A DNA stretch of 64,000 bases, taken from Pseudolysobacter sp964466115. GTDB taxonomy: Bacteria; Pseudomonadota; Gammaproteobacteria; Xanthomonadales; Rhodanobacteraceae. This document shows positions 44,850 through 54,060 of the stretch, in pieces. The translations under genes and the position numbers were made by a program. Position 1 is the stretch's first letter. The number at the start of each line of letters is the position of its first letter. The DNA is taken from positions 1 through 64,000 of the forward strand of contig CAYXMH010000010.1 of assembly GCA_964466115.1 (NCBI GenBank). Direction: 5' to 3'. The notes below the pieces were generated by a model. It was not told the DNA's origin. It did no database searches and worked only from the letters and a program-made list of their open reading frames with translations.

Positions 44850-47633
44850 TTAAAGCTGCTTCAGGCGCAGCGCTTGTTCGCGCAAACCCGCCAATGCCGA
44901 AGTAAATTCGTTCAAGCGTTGCCGCTCCTGTTCAACCACCGCCGCCGGCGCGCTTTGTACAAAGTTTTCATTGCCAAGCTTGTTTTGGCATTTGCCGACC
45001 TCGGCCTCAAGTTTCACAATTTCGCGATGTAAGCGCGCCTGCTCGGCAGCCGTATCAATCAAGCCGGCCAACGGGATCATGAGCTTAAGCTCCCCCACCA
45101 TTGCGGCTGCGGCGGGGGGTGCTTCACTGTCCGGTCCCAGCCAACGCAGTGCTTCTACTCGCCCAATCGATTGCAATTGCGTTGCGAATTTGTTCGCACG
45201 CGACCGATCCAGCTGATCACCACCGGAAAGCAAAACCGGCAATAATTTACCGGGTGCGATATTCATTTCCCCGCGAATGCGCCGAATGCCAAGCAATATG
45301 TCTTTCAGCCACTGAATCTCGCTTTCGGCAACGGCGTCATAGGGAACTGAAGCCGCATCCGGATACGGTTGAACACTAATGCTGTCGCCATTGATGCCAA
45401 GTTTCGGGGCAATTTCGTGCCAGATTTCTTCGGTGACGAACGGAATGATGGGGTGCAGCAATCGCAACAGCGTCTCCAACACATAAAACAACGTGTGCCG
45501 TGTTGAATCGCGCAGTCCTTGCTGGTCATCGGCGCTGTCGCTTAATACCGGTTTCGCCAACTCCACAAACCAATCGCAGAAATCGTTCCAAGTAAATTCA
45601 TACAGCGCTTGCGACAGCAAATCGAAACGATAGGAAGAAAAATGCCGATGTACATCGGTGATGCAATGATGCAAGCGCGACAATATCCATTTTTCCGCTT
45701 CACTGTTTGGGTTTGGCGCGGCACTAACGGACGCGGCCTGTGTATCTTCGCAATTCAGCAACGCAAACCGCGCCGCATTCCAAAGCTTATTGCAGAAATT
45801 CTTATACCCCTCGCAACGCTTCAGGTCGAACTTGATATCGCGGCCGTGCGTGGCGAGCGAGGCAAAGGTAAACCGCAATGCATCGGCTCCAAATGCCGAA
45901 ATACCTTCTGGGAATTCCTTGCGCGTGGCGGTCTCGATCTTCTTCGCCATCTGCGGTTGCATTAAACCAGCGGTGCGTTTACTGACCAAATCTTCGATGG
46001 CGATACCGTCGATCAAATCCAAAGGGTCGAGCACATTCCCTTTGGACTTAGACATCTTATTGCCGTCCTTATCTCGCACCAGGCCGGTGATATAGACCTC
46101 GTGAAACGGCACTTTGTCGGTGAAATGATCGGTCATCATGATCATGCGCGCGACCCAGAAAAAGATGATGTCAAAGCCCGTTACCAACACCGAGGTGGGC
46201 AGAAAGGTGTCGTAACCGTATTTCTGCATGTCTTGCGGGATCGGCCAGCCGAGCGTCGAATGCGACCACAGCGACGAGGAAAACCAGGTTTCGAGCACAT
46301 CGTTGTCCTGACGTAGTGCGGTATCGGCGGACAAATAATGATTTGCGCGCACTTCGGTCTCGTCACGCCCAACGTAGACGTTACCCGCCTCGTCGTACCA
46401 CGCCGGAATTCGGTGTCCCCACCACAACTGCCGGCTGATGCACCAATCCTGAATATTGCCCATCCAGTGACGATAGGTATTGATCCAATTCTCCGGAACA
46501 AAGCGCACTTTCCCGGATTCCACCAATTCCAAACCGCGCTTGGCCAAGGAATCCATGCGCACGAACCATTGATCGGTCAACATCGGTTCGATCACTTGGC
46601 CAGTACGGTCGCCCCTTGGCACCATCAGCTTGTGTTTTTTCGCCTCCTCAAGCAAACCCGCCGCTTCAAGGTCGGCCAGCACCGCCTTACGCGCCACGTA
46701 GCGATCCATACCGCGGTATTTCTCCGGTGCGCTATCGTTGAGGGTGGCTTTCAGCGTGAAAATATTGATCGGTGCAAGCTTATGCCGCTGCCCGATGGCG
46801 TAATCGTTGAAATCGTGCGCCGGTGTAATCTTGACGCAGCCGGTACCGAATTCACGATCAACGTAGTCATCGGCAATGATCGGAATATCGCGATCGCACA
46901 ACGGCAGCCGCAAGGTTTTCCCAATCCAGTGGCGATAGCGTTCGTCCTCGGGATGTACGGCAACGGCCACGTCGCCAAGCATGGTTTCCGGGCGCGTCGT
47001 CGCCACCGTTAAATGACCCGAACCGTCGCTAAGCGGATACTGAATCGACCACAGTTTGCCGTCTTCTTCCTCGCTGACCACTTCAAGATCGGAAATCGCG
47101 GTGCCAAGCACCGGGTCCCAATTGACCAACCGCTGGCCGCGATAAATCAAGCCTTGCTCAAACAACCGCACAAAGGTTTCGCGCACGGCCACGGATAGAC
47201 CTTCGTCCATGGTGAAGCGCTCGCGCGTCCAATCGCCCGACGTGCCTAAGCGGCGCATCTGGCGCGTGATGGTGTTGCCGGACTGTTGTTTCCATTGCCA
47301 AACGCGCTCGATGAATGCCTCGCGCCCCAACTCGTTGCGTGAACGCCCCTCGCCTTCCAGCTGGCGGCTGACCACCATTTCGGTCGCAATGCCGGCATGA
47401 TCGGTGCCCATCTGCCACAGCGTATTCTTGCCCCGCATGCGCTGATAGCGAATCAAGGTATCCATCAGGGTGTGCTGAAACGCATGACCCATGTGCAGCG
47501 TGCCGGTCACGTTCGGCGGCGGCAGCATGATGCAATACGGCTCGCCCTGGCCGGACGGCTTAAAAAACCCGCGCTCTTCCCAGTGGGCGTACCATTTCGA
47601 TTCGAGATTGTGTGGGTCGAAACTTTTTTCCAT
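44850..47633 (-). CDS. valS: Valyl-tRNA synthetase
   Basis: 927 residues from ATG at 47633 (MEKSFDPHNLESKWY). The open frame continues 18 codons upstream but that part is the arm of a palindromic repeat, so it is not protein. HIGH-type motif PPPNVTGTLHMGHAF and KMSKS motif GNKMSKSKGNV are intact, with the CP1 editing domain between them and a C-terminal coiled coil that binds tRNA. It follows holC after a 128-base gap that is mostly repeat. Confidence 0.97.
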   Translation of the reverse strand: MEKSFDPHNLESKWYAHWEERGFFKPSGQGEPYCIMLPPPNVTGTLHMGHAFQHTLMDTLIRYQRMRGKNTLWQMGTDHAGIATEMVVSRQLEGEGRSRNELGREAFIERVWQWKQQSGNTITRQMRRLGTSGDWTRERFTMDEGLSVAVRETFVRLFEQGLIYRGQRLVNWDPVLGTAISDLEVVSEEEDGKLWSIQYPLSDGSGHLTVATTRPETMLGDVAVAVHPEDERYRHWIGKTLRLPLCDRDIPIIADDYVDREFGTGCVKITPAHDFNDYAIGQRHKLAPINIFTLKATLNDSAPEKYRGMDRYVARKAVLADLEAAGLLEEAKKHKLMVPRGDRTGQVIEPMLTDQWFVRMDSLAKRGLELVESGKVRFVPENWINTYRHWMGNIQDWCISRQLWWGHRIPAWYDEAGNVYVGRDETEVRANHYLSADTALRQDNDVLETWFSSSLWSHSTLGWPIPQDMQKYGYDTFLPTSVLVTGFDIIFFWVARMIMMTDHFTDKVPFHEVYITGLVRDKDGNKMSKSKGNVLDPLDLIDGIAIEDLVSKRTAGLMQPQMAKKIETATRKEFPEGISAFGADALRFTFASLATHGRDIKFDLKRCEGYKNFCNKLWNAARFALLNCEDTQAASVSAAPNPNSEAEKWILSRLHHCITDVHRHFSSYRFDLLSQALYEFTWNDFCDWFVELAKPVLSDSADDQQGLRDSTRHTLFYVLETLLRLLHPIIPFVTEEIWHEIAPKLGINGDSISVQPYPDAASVPYDAVAESEIQWLKDILLGIRRIRGEMNIAPGKLLPVLLSGGDQLDRSRANKFATQLQSIGRVEALRWLGPDSEAPPAAAAMVGELKLMIPLAGLIDTAAEQARLHREIVKLEAEVGKCQNKLGNENFVQSAPAAVVEQERQRLNEFTSALAGLREQALRLKQL

Positions 47634-47660
47634 TTGATTCGTTCTATATTCAAAGCAGCA

Positions 47661-47740
47661 GGGTGGAACCCGCGCAGCGGTTTCCACCGCATTTAAGTGG
47701 CTTAAGGCATACGGCGGAAACCGCTGCGCGGGTTCCGCCC
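47661..47740. repeat. REP-like palindromic repeat, family B, copy 1
   Basis: Two 29-base arms (47661-47689 and 47712-47740) are inverted copies with 27 of 29 positions matching; both mismatches are G-T type. The central 22 bases form the loop. The minus strand reads GTAGGGCGGAACCCGCGCAG at its start. It lies between holC and valS on the valS leader side. Confidence 0.9.
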
Positions 47741-47761
47741 TACACTATTAATTCACGCGAT

Positions 47762-48184
47762 TCACATATCGTTTTTCTTAAGCTCAAAGCCGGCCCGCTG
47801 GTAGGTTCGCCAGCGTTCACGCGATCCGGCACGCTCGGAATCATCGGCCGCGACCACTTCGAGCACGCGTTCGAACACACCGGGTGCGCACTCATCGCGC
47901 AAGTTGATGACCAAAGCGCGGTCTGTTGTCATTGTACCCGGCGCAGCGATCAAGATCGGCGTCAACGCATCGTCCTCGTCACCGGCCAATTGATGCGGGA
48001 TAAACGCATCATCGTCAAAACTCCATAACATCTCATCGATCAGCTGCGCTTGTTCCTGCGTACGTGCAAGTATCAGCGTTGGCTGGCCACCGCTGTATGC
48101 CCGTTTGGCCAGCTCGCAAACCAGCAAGAGTGGATTGCTGCGAAAGCGCGCTTGATCGATCAGATAGAAGTCGGCACGGGGCAT
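47762..48184 (-). CDS. holC: DNA polymerase III chi subunit
   Basis: 140 residues from MPRADFYLI. The chi fold is clear: ADFYLIDQARFRSNPLLLVCELAKRA at the start, and LIDEMLWSFDDDAFIPHQLAGD, the DNA-pol III chi motif. Chi binds SSB and psi at the clamp loader, and in E. coli also binds YoaA. Its start lies three bases after the pepA stop (TGATAATG), so translation is probably coupled. Order pepA-holC-valS is that of E. coli. Confidence 0.94.
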   Translation of the reverse strand: MPRADFYLIDQARFRSNPLLLVCELAKRAYSGGQPTLILARTQEQAQLIDEMLWSFDDDAFIPHQLAGDEDDALTPILIAAPGTMTTDRALVINLRDECAPGVFERVLEVVAADDSERAGSRERWRTYQRAGFELKKNDM

Positions 48185-48186
48185 TA

Positions 48187-49677
48187 TCAAGTGCTAGCGC
48201 AACGATCCAACAAATACTGCACCAACAACGGCACCGGCCGCCCGGTCGCGCTGCCTTTGCGGCCGTCCTCCCAAGCGGTGCCGGCGATGTCCAAATGCGC
48301 CCAACGCACACCCTCGGTAAAGCGCGCCAAAAAACAGCCCGCGGTAATAGCCCCGGCGTATTTACCCCCGATATTGGCCATGTCGGCAAATCCGGTATCG
48401 AGTTGGCTCTGGTAATCCTCCCACAACGGCAAACGCCAGGCGCGATCCAGCGTCGCCTCGCCGGCCGCCAGCAGCTCATCGGCCAAATCGTCGTGTTTGC
48501 TCAGCAAACCGCTGGCGTGTTTGCCCAGGGCCACGACGCAAGCGCCGGTTAACGTGGCAACATCGATGATCACCTGCGGCTCAAACTGCTGCACATACGT
48601 CAACGCATCGCACAAAATCAGGCGCCCTTCGGCATCGGTATTCAATACTTCAACCGTTTTGCCGGACATGGTCGTGACGACGTCGCTGGGACGATACGCA
48701 CTGCCACCGGGCATGTTTTCTACCGCCGGCACCACGCAAATCAAGTTTAGCTTCAACTTCAATTGCACTGCAGTTTGAAAGGCGCCCATTACCCCGGCTG
48801 CACCGCACATATCGAATTTCATTTCTTCCATGCCGGCGCCGGGTTTTAATGAAATGCCGCCGGTGTCGAAGGTAATGCCCTTTCCGACCAACGCGTACGG
48901 CTTGTGCCGCTCATCCGTACCACGATAGCGCAATACAATCAATTTTGGCGGTTGGGTCGAACCGGCGGCTACGCCAAGCAAAGCACCCATGCCTAGCTTT
49001 TCCATCTCGGCCCGCTCCAACACCTGCAGCGTTACATTGCTATGCGCGTCGGTGATTTTTTTCGCGGCTTCCGCAAGATACGCCGGCGTACAAATGTTCG
49101 GCGGCAAATTGCCAAGCTCGCGCGCCAATTGCACGCCGGCTGCGATGGCGGTGGCTTGGGCCAGCGTATCCTTGGCCGCATCCGTTGCCGCCAATTCGAT
49201 CGCACCAAACTGATCCGTTTTGGGTTTGTCTTTCGGCTTGATGGTTGCTGTGTATTTATAAGCTTGTGCATCCGTCGCCAACGCGGCTTGGCGTAATTTC
49301 CAGGCGCTGTCCTTGTTAGCCACGTCGATTTCAGTCAAATACGATGTGGCTGTCGCCAACGGTAAACTCTTTAAAACCTTAGCGGCTTCTTTGCTCGCGC
49401 GATGAAAACGCGCCGCATCAAACTTTTTCTGTTCGCCAAGACCAATGACCAGCACCCGCGGGGCGGCAACGGCGGATAATCCAAACAGCAGGGTTGTGGT
49501 TCCAATTTTGCCGGTGATGTCACCCGACTCAACCAGGCGCTTGATCGCACCATTGGAGTGTTCATCGATGCGCGCCGCCGCGCTGGTTAACATGCGGTCT
49601 TCATACACCCCAACCACAACGCAGGGCGTGACGGTGGATTCCGGCGACTTCGAGCTAACTGAGAACTGAATGGTCAT
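48187..49677 (-). CDS. pepA: Leucyl aminopeptidase A
   Basis: 497 residues from MTIQFSVSSKSPE. The open frame extends 26 codons further, but homology starts here. M17 family motifs: KGITFDTGGISLKPG with metal ligands and the signature NTDAEGRL. It is a hexameric cytoplasmic aminopeptidase; the E. coli form also binds DNA at cer sites and the carAB promoter. It is divergent from lptF with a 190-base gap, the usual gammaproteobacterial arrangement. Confidence 0.97.
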   Translation of the reverse strand: MTIQFSVSSKSPESTVTPCVVVGVYEDRMLTSAAARIDEHSNGAIKRLVESGDITGKIGTTTLLFGLSAVAAPRVLVIGLGEQKKFDAARFHRASKEAAKVLKSLPLATATSYLTEIDVANKDSAWKLRQAALATDAQAYKYTATIKPKDKPKTDQFGAIELAATDAAKDTLAQATAIAAGVQLARELGNLPPNICTPAYLAEAAKKITDAHSNVTLQVLERAEMEKLGMGALLGVAAGSTQPPKLIVLRYRGTDERHKPYALVGKGITFDTGGISLKPGAGMEEMKFDMCGAAGVMGAFQTAVQLKLKLNLICVVPAVENMPGGSAYRPSDVVTTMSGKTVEVLNTDAEGRLILCDALTYVQQFEPQVIIDVATLTGACVVALGKHASGLLSKHDDLADELLAAGEATLDRAWRLPLWEDYQSQLDTGFADMANIGGKYAGAITAGCFLARFTEGVRWAHLDIAGTAWEDGRKGSATGRPVPLLVQYLLDRCAST

Positions 49678-49867
49678 AGGGGTTTCCATAAGCAAAGTTA
49701 AGCGCAATCGGGCAACCCCGCGTGTTCGCACGGCAAAATGCCGCGCAAACGCCACGACCCAGGTAAACTAGACCGTTGGAGGTTCGCCTATCGTTCGCCG
49801 ATGGGGCGATAAAGCGCAACCTTAAGTCCCCGATTAACCGTATAAGTTTAATGCATAGCAGGCTTAG

Positions 49868-50986
49868 ATGTTACGCATCATCGACCGATACCTGTTGCGC
49901 GAGCTCGGCTTAAGCTTTTCGGCCAGCTTGCTGATGCTGTTGCTGATCACCGTAGGCGGTACGGTTGCCGATCTTTTGACCAAAATCGCGCGCGGGCGCA
50001 TTCCGGCTGAATTGCTGTTGGCGCTGATTGGGCTTAGAACCGTCGATGCGCTGACCGTATTGATGCCTTTGGCCGTGTTTTTAGGCGTTTTATTGGCTTT
50101 TGGGCGGTTATATCGGGATAGCGAAATGGCGGTATTCGCGGCATCCGGTTTAAGTATTACCGGGCTATTACGCCCGCTATTGCTGTTGGCGGCCCCGGTG
50201 ATGCTCGCGCTTGGGCTCATCTCATTTTGGCTATCCCCCGCGGCGGTGCGGTTGTCGCAGCAATTGTTGCAGGAAGCCAGTCGATCCTTGGTCGTATCGG
50301 GATTGGAACCAGGGCGGTTTGTGGAACTGCCGGGGCGGGATGGGGTGATTTATGTCGGCGGCATGAGCAGCGATGGTACCCATTTCCAGCACATGTTTGT
50401 TCAAAGCGAGCGTACCGACAAAGACGGAAAGCAACACATCGATGTGGTCACCGCCGAACACGGCGAACTGTTCCACGATGCCAATGACACCGAACGCTAC
50501 CTTCGGTTCGAGAACGGTTTCCGCGTCGAGGGGGTATTGGGTCAAGACGATTATCGATTGATGCGTTATGCGCTCAACGACGTGAAATTGCCCGATAGCA
50601 CGACCGATACCAATTCGGACGCCAGCAAACGCAGCGTCTCAAGCTCCGAGTTATTGAGGATTAATGAGCCGCTACAGCGCGCCGAATTGCATTGGCGCTT
50701 GGCCGCACCATTATCGGCATTGGTGTTAATCCTGTTGGCTCTGCCCCTGTCACGATCCTCTCCGCGCGAACCGCGCTACGCGCGCTTGTTGATCGCGGTA
50801 TTGTGTTGGATGGTGTATTTCAACTGCCTAACCTTTGGACGCTCGCTGCTTAGCCAGGGCAAGCTCCACAGCGGATTTGGTTTGTGGTGGGTGCATATTC
50901 CCTGGTTGCTTGTGGCTTTGGTGTTATTAGGCGTTAGTTATCGAGTAAAAAAACCTCGACCCTTCATCTCGGCTCTACGCCCATGA
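49868..50986 (+). CDS. lptF: LptF, LPS export ABC transporter permease
   Basis: 372 residues. N-terminal MLRIIDRYLLRELGLSF, three membrane helices, a periplasmic beta-jellyroll (about 130-265) and three C-terminal helices, the LptF/LptG layout. With LptG and LptB it extracts LPS from the inner membrane and passes it to LptC/LptA. It overlaps lptG (ATGA). The 190 bases before it hold a possible TATAAG -10 at 49841 but no clear -35. Confidence 0.96.
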   Translation: MLRIIDRYLLRELGLSFSASLLMLLLITVGGTVADLLTKIARGRIPAELLLALIGLRTVDALTVLMPLAVFLGVLLAFGRLYRDSEMAVFAASGLSITGLLRPLLLLAAPVMLALGLISFWLSPAAVRLSQQLLQEASRSLVVSGLEPGRFVELPGRDGVIYVGGMSSDGTHFQHMFVQSERTDKDGKQHIDVVTAEHGELFHDANDTERYLRFENGFRVEGVLGQDDYRLMRYALNDVKLPDSTTDTNSDASKRSVSSSELLRINEPLQRAELHWRLAAPLSALVLILLALPLSRSSPREPRYARLLIAVLCWMVYFNCLTFGRSLLSQGKLHSGFGLWWVHIPWLLVALVLLGVSYRVKKPRPFISALRP

Positions 50987-52095
50987 AACGCTATATCGCT
51001 TTTAAACAGGTCGATAGGTTGGTCGCCATTGCGACATTAAGCGCCGTGGGGCTAACTTGGCTGCTGCTGGTAAGCCTTGATGCCATCACCGCCTTTATGT
51101 CGCAGATCAACGATATTGGCCAAGGTCAATACACGCTAACTCGTGCCGTGATCTACATTCTTTTGACCATTCCGCGCCGCTGTTACGAGCTGTTCGGCAA
51201 TGCCGCCTTAATCGGTGGGTTGCTCGGTCTTGGCGCGTTGGCGGCAAGCGGGGAATTAACCGCACTGCGGGCGGCCGGTTTGTCCAAGCTGCGCATTTGT
51301 GCTTCTGTAGCATTAGCGCTAGCGATGCTGACAGCGTTGGTGACCTTTATCGGGGAAACGCTGGGCCCGCTCGGTGAGCAGAAAGCCCAAGCGCTATCCA
51401 TCGCCGCCAAGGCCAAGGAAGTGGCGCTCGGCAAAGGCGGCAGCTTGTGGGCGCGCGATGGTGAAACCGTCATCAATGCCAAACGCGGCCATACCCGCGA
51501 AGCGGCCGAGGGTTCCACTGGCGGCACCGTCGTACTTGAAGATGTGCGCGTATTCGAATTCAGCGCCGATGGCCATTTAAGCTCACTGGCGCTGGCAAAA
51601 ACCGCAACGCACACCCAAGGTGAATGGAGCATGCAGGACGTTCGGCGCACCCAGTTTGGCGAAAGCTCGGTCACCAGCACTGAGGAAAAAACCACGCATT
51701 GGGTCTCCGGTTTGGACCCGCACGTGCTGGCGCTTAGCATCATCCATCCACAATACCTTTCCGCACGCGACTTGGCGCGCAATATCGACTATATGCGGCG
51801 CAACAAACAGGACGCTTCGAGTTTTGAGCAGGCCTATTGGGGCCGCGTGTTTTATCCGATCAATGTGCTGGTGTTGGCCTTTTTAGCCATGCCGTTTGCA
51901 TTTGGCGCATTGCGCACCGGCGGGCTTGGCAAACGCTTGTTTTTAGGAATGATGCTGGCCGTTAGTTTCTATTTTGCGCAGCATGCGATAGTCAGCATGG
52001 GTGCGGTTTACAATGCCAACATGATCGTGGTGAATGCTTTACCCGCGTTGTTATTAATGATGGCTGGAGTGATGTATTTTCGCCGGTATGCCTAA
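50983..52095 (+). CDS. lptG: LptG, LPS export ABC transporter permease
   Basis: 370 residues, same architecture as LptF: helices at both ends and a periplasmic jellyroll between. DAITAFMSQINDIGQGQY, IPRRCYELFGNAALIGGLLGLG and the late LAFLAMPFAFG mark LptG. It forms the heterodimer with LptF. Start overlaps the lptF stop by four bases. The 173-base gap after it has no clear terminator. Confidence 0.96.
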   Translation: MKRYIAFKQVDRLVAIATLSAVGLTWLLLVSLDAITAFMSQINDIGQGQYTLTRAVIYILLTIPRRCYELFGNAALIGGLLGLGALAASGELTALRAAGLSKLRICASVALALAMLTALVTFIGETLGPLGEQKAQALSIAAKAKEVALGKGGSLWARDGETVINAKRGHTREAAEGSTGGTVVLEDVRVFEFSADGHLSSLALAKTATHTQGEWSMQDVRRTQFGESSVTSTEEKTTHWVSGLDPHVLALSIIHPQYLSARDLARNIDYMRRNKQDASSFEQAYWGRVFYPINVLVLAFLAMPFAFGALRTGGLGKRLFLGMMLAVSFYFAQHAIVSMGAVYNANMIVVNALPALLLMMAGVMYFRRYA

Positions 52096-52268
52096 GACCG
52101 GCTAGGCGGGCGATTATTGCCGATTTAACGATCGATCGCTGCAATTCACGGGTTTCGCCCCGGCTTTTGATAGCGACATCCCAAGCGTCGGCTCAATCCA
52201 GTAGAATTCGCCGTTTATGGATTCCGCAACGATTGCGATATTCCACTAAACGTTAAGGACAGTTTTGC

Positions 52269-53015
52269 ATGAAGATCTTGGTCGGTTACAAGCGCGTGGT
52301 CGATTACAACGTGCGCATTCAGGTCAAACCGGACGGTTCGGGCGTTGTTACCGAAGGGGTAAAACTCTCCGCCAATCCGTTTGATGAGATTGCACTGGAA
52401 GAGGCTTTACGCTTACGCGAAAAAGGCATCGCCACGGAAGTGGTCGTGGTTAGCATCGCGCCGGCCGATGCCACGGCGCATTTGCGCAATGGTTTGGCAA
52501 TGGGCGCCAATCGCGCGATTCACATCGTTGCACCCAATGCCATTCAACCCCTGACGGCTGCCCGAGCCCTGCTCAAGTTGATTGAGAAAGAACAGCCGCA
52601 GATGGTGATCCTGGGCAAACAGGCGATTGATGACGATGCCAATCAAACCGGGCAGATGCTGGCAGCGCTTTGGCAGCGCCCACAAGCGACCTTCGCGTCA
52701 AAAATTGATATCGCCGGCAACACCGCCACCGTAACGCGTGAGGTCGACGCCGGCCTTGAGACGCTGGAAGTGGATTTACCCGCGGTGATCACCACCGACC
52801 TGCGCTTGAATGAGCCGCGCTTTATTAAGCTGCCGGACATTATGAAAGCCAAAGCCAAACCCTTGGAAACGATTGAATTGGGAACACTCCATGTCGAATC
52901 CGGCGATTACCTGACCATCGAAGGCTACGCGCCACCGCCCAAACGCACCCGCGGCGTGATGGTGAAGGACGTACCAGAGTTGGTATCGACGTTAAAAGCG
53001 AAAGGGCTTTTGTAG
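52269..53015 (+). CDS. etfB: Electron transfer flavoprotein beta subunit
   Basis: 248 residues. KILVGYKRVVDYNVRIQVKP and the ETF-beta signature VDLPAVITTDLRLNEPRF are present, with the AMP-binding region near residues 120-135. ETF accepts electrons from acyl-CoA dehydrogenases and hands them to the quinone pool. Its stop codon TAG is the first part of a palindromic repeat (GTAGGGTGGG), so the repeat forms the gene's end. etfA follows 76 bases later, across the repeat. Confidence 0.96.
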   Translation: MKILVGYKRVVDYNVRIQVKPDGSGVVTEGVKLSANPFDEIALEEALRLREKGIATEVVVVSIAPADATAHLRNGLAMGANRAIHIVAPNAIQPLTAARALLKLIEKEQPQMVILGKQAIDDDANQTGQMLAALWQRPQATFASKIDIAGNTATVTREVDAGLETLEVDLPAVITTDLRLNEPRFIKLPDIMKAKAKPLETIELGTLHVESGDYLTIEGYAPPPKRTRGVMVKDVPELVSTLKAKGLL

Positions 53016-53076
53016 GGTGGGCCTTGGTCCACCGGAAGATTGCGCAAGACAGCGGTGGGCCAAGGCCCACCCTACA
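53011..53076. repeat. REP-like palindromic repeat, family B, copy 2
   Basis: Two 24-base arms: TGTAGGGTGGGCCTTGGTCC plus ACCG (53011-53034) and its inverse (53053-53076), with one mismatch, around an 18-base loop. GTAGGGTGGGC palindromes of this kind are widespread in beta- and gammaproteobacteria. It lies between etfB and etfA and overlaps the etfB stop codon. The element at 47661-47740 shares the GTAGGGyGG end. Confidence 0.9.
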
Positions 53077-53091
53077 ACGAGGTATTTTTAA

Positions 53092-54033
53092 ATGAGCAGA
53101 ATTTTAATCGTCGCTGAGCATTTGAACGGCAAACTCAATGCCAGCACCGCCAAATGCGTGAGCTGCGCCAAGCAAATGAATCCAGCCAGCATCGATGTCG
53201 TCGTTCTGGCGGCGGATCCTTACGCAATCGCGAACGAAGCGGCGAGCATTGAAGGTGTGAATAAGGTGTTGACGGTAAAAAATAGCGCCAATGCGCACGC
53301 ACTGGCCGCCGTGTATGCGCCGCAAATCGTCGCTCTAGCTAAAACGTATACCCATGTGCTCGGCCCGTCAACGACATTCGGTAAGGATCTGATGCCGCGG
53401 ATTGCCGCGCTGTTGGGTGTGGCACAAGTCTCCGACATCATGAAAGCGCATACGGCTTTCACGTTCGACCGTCCAATTTATGCCGGCAACGCGATAACCA
53501 AGGTCACGGCGCCGCAAGATCGCATGGTGGTGGCCACGGTGCGCAATGCCTCTTATCCCGCCGCGGGAAGTATGGCGAACCCAGCGCCGATCGAAGCATT
53601 GGACATCGCCGCCGATCTCCCAACGCACACGCGTTTCATCGGCTTGCAGGCCGGCTCATCCGATCGCCCGGATCTGCAAACCGCCAGTCGCGTTATTTCA
53701 GGCGGACGGGCGCTCGGTTCAAGCGAGAATTTTTCGATCATTTACCAATTGGCCGATAAGCTCAGTGCCGGTGTTGGCGCATCGCGCGCTGCGGTGGATG
53801 CAGGCTACGTCCCGAGCGATATGCAAGTTGGGCAAACCGGAAAAATCATCGCCCCCGAGCTTTATATCGCGATCGGCATCTCCGGCGCGATCCAGCATCT
53901 GACCGGGATTAAGGATGCCGGTACAATCGTTGCGATCAACAAAGACGGTGAAGCGCCGATCTTTGAAATCGCCGACATAGGCCTGGTCGGCGATTTATTC
54001 AAGCTGGTACCTGAACTCACGAATGCTTTATAA
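53092..54033 (+). CDS. etfA: Electron transfer flavoprotein alpha subunit
   Basis: 313 residues. The FAD-binding signature GRALGSSENFSIIYQLADKL and GASRAAVDAGYVPSDMQVGQ is complete, with the C-terminal IAVNKDGEAPIFEIADIGLV-like end (here VAINKDG). It forms the FAD-holding heterodimer with EtfB. GAGG lies nine bases before the ATG. No ETF-quinone oxidoreductase or acyl-CoA dehydrogenase is nearby, but the next gene activates acetoacetate, which fits fatty-acid or ketone-body catabolism. Confidence 0.96.
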   Translation: MSRILIVAEHLNGKLNASTAKCVSCAKQMNPASIDVVVLAADPYAIANEAASIEGVNKVLTVKNSANAHALAAVYAPQIVALAKTYTHVLGPSTTFGKDLMPRIAALLGVAQVSDIMKAHTAFTFDRPIYAGNAITKVTAPQDRMVVATVRNASYPAAGSMANPAPIEALDIAADLPTHTRFIGLQAGSSDRPDLQTASRVISGGRALGSSENFSIIYQLADKLSAGVGASRAAVDAGYVPSDMQVGQTGKIIAPELYIAIGISGAIQHLTGIKDAGTIVAINKDGEAPIFEIADIGLVGDLFKLVPELTNAL

Positions 54034-54060
54034 GAATTAAGTAAAGGATTAGAGGTTAAA

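Noticed and set aside
47634..47687. N-terminal extension of valyl-tRNA synthetase
   Set aside because: The extra 18 codons are translated repeat arm; family homology begins at MEKSF.
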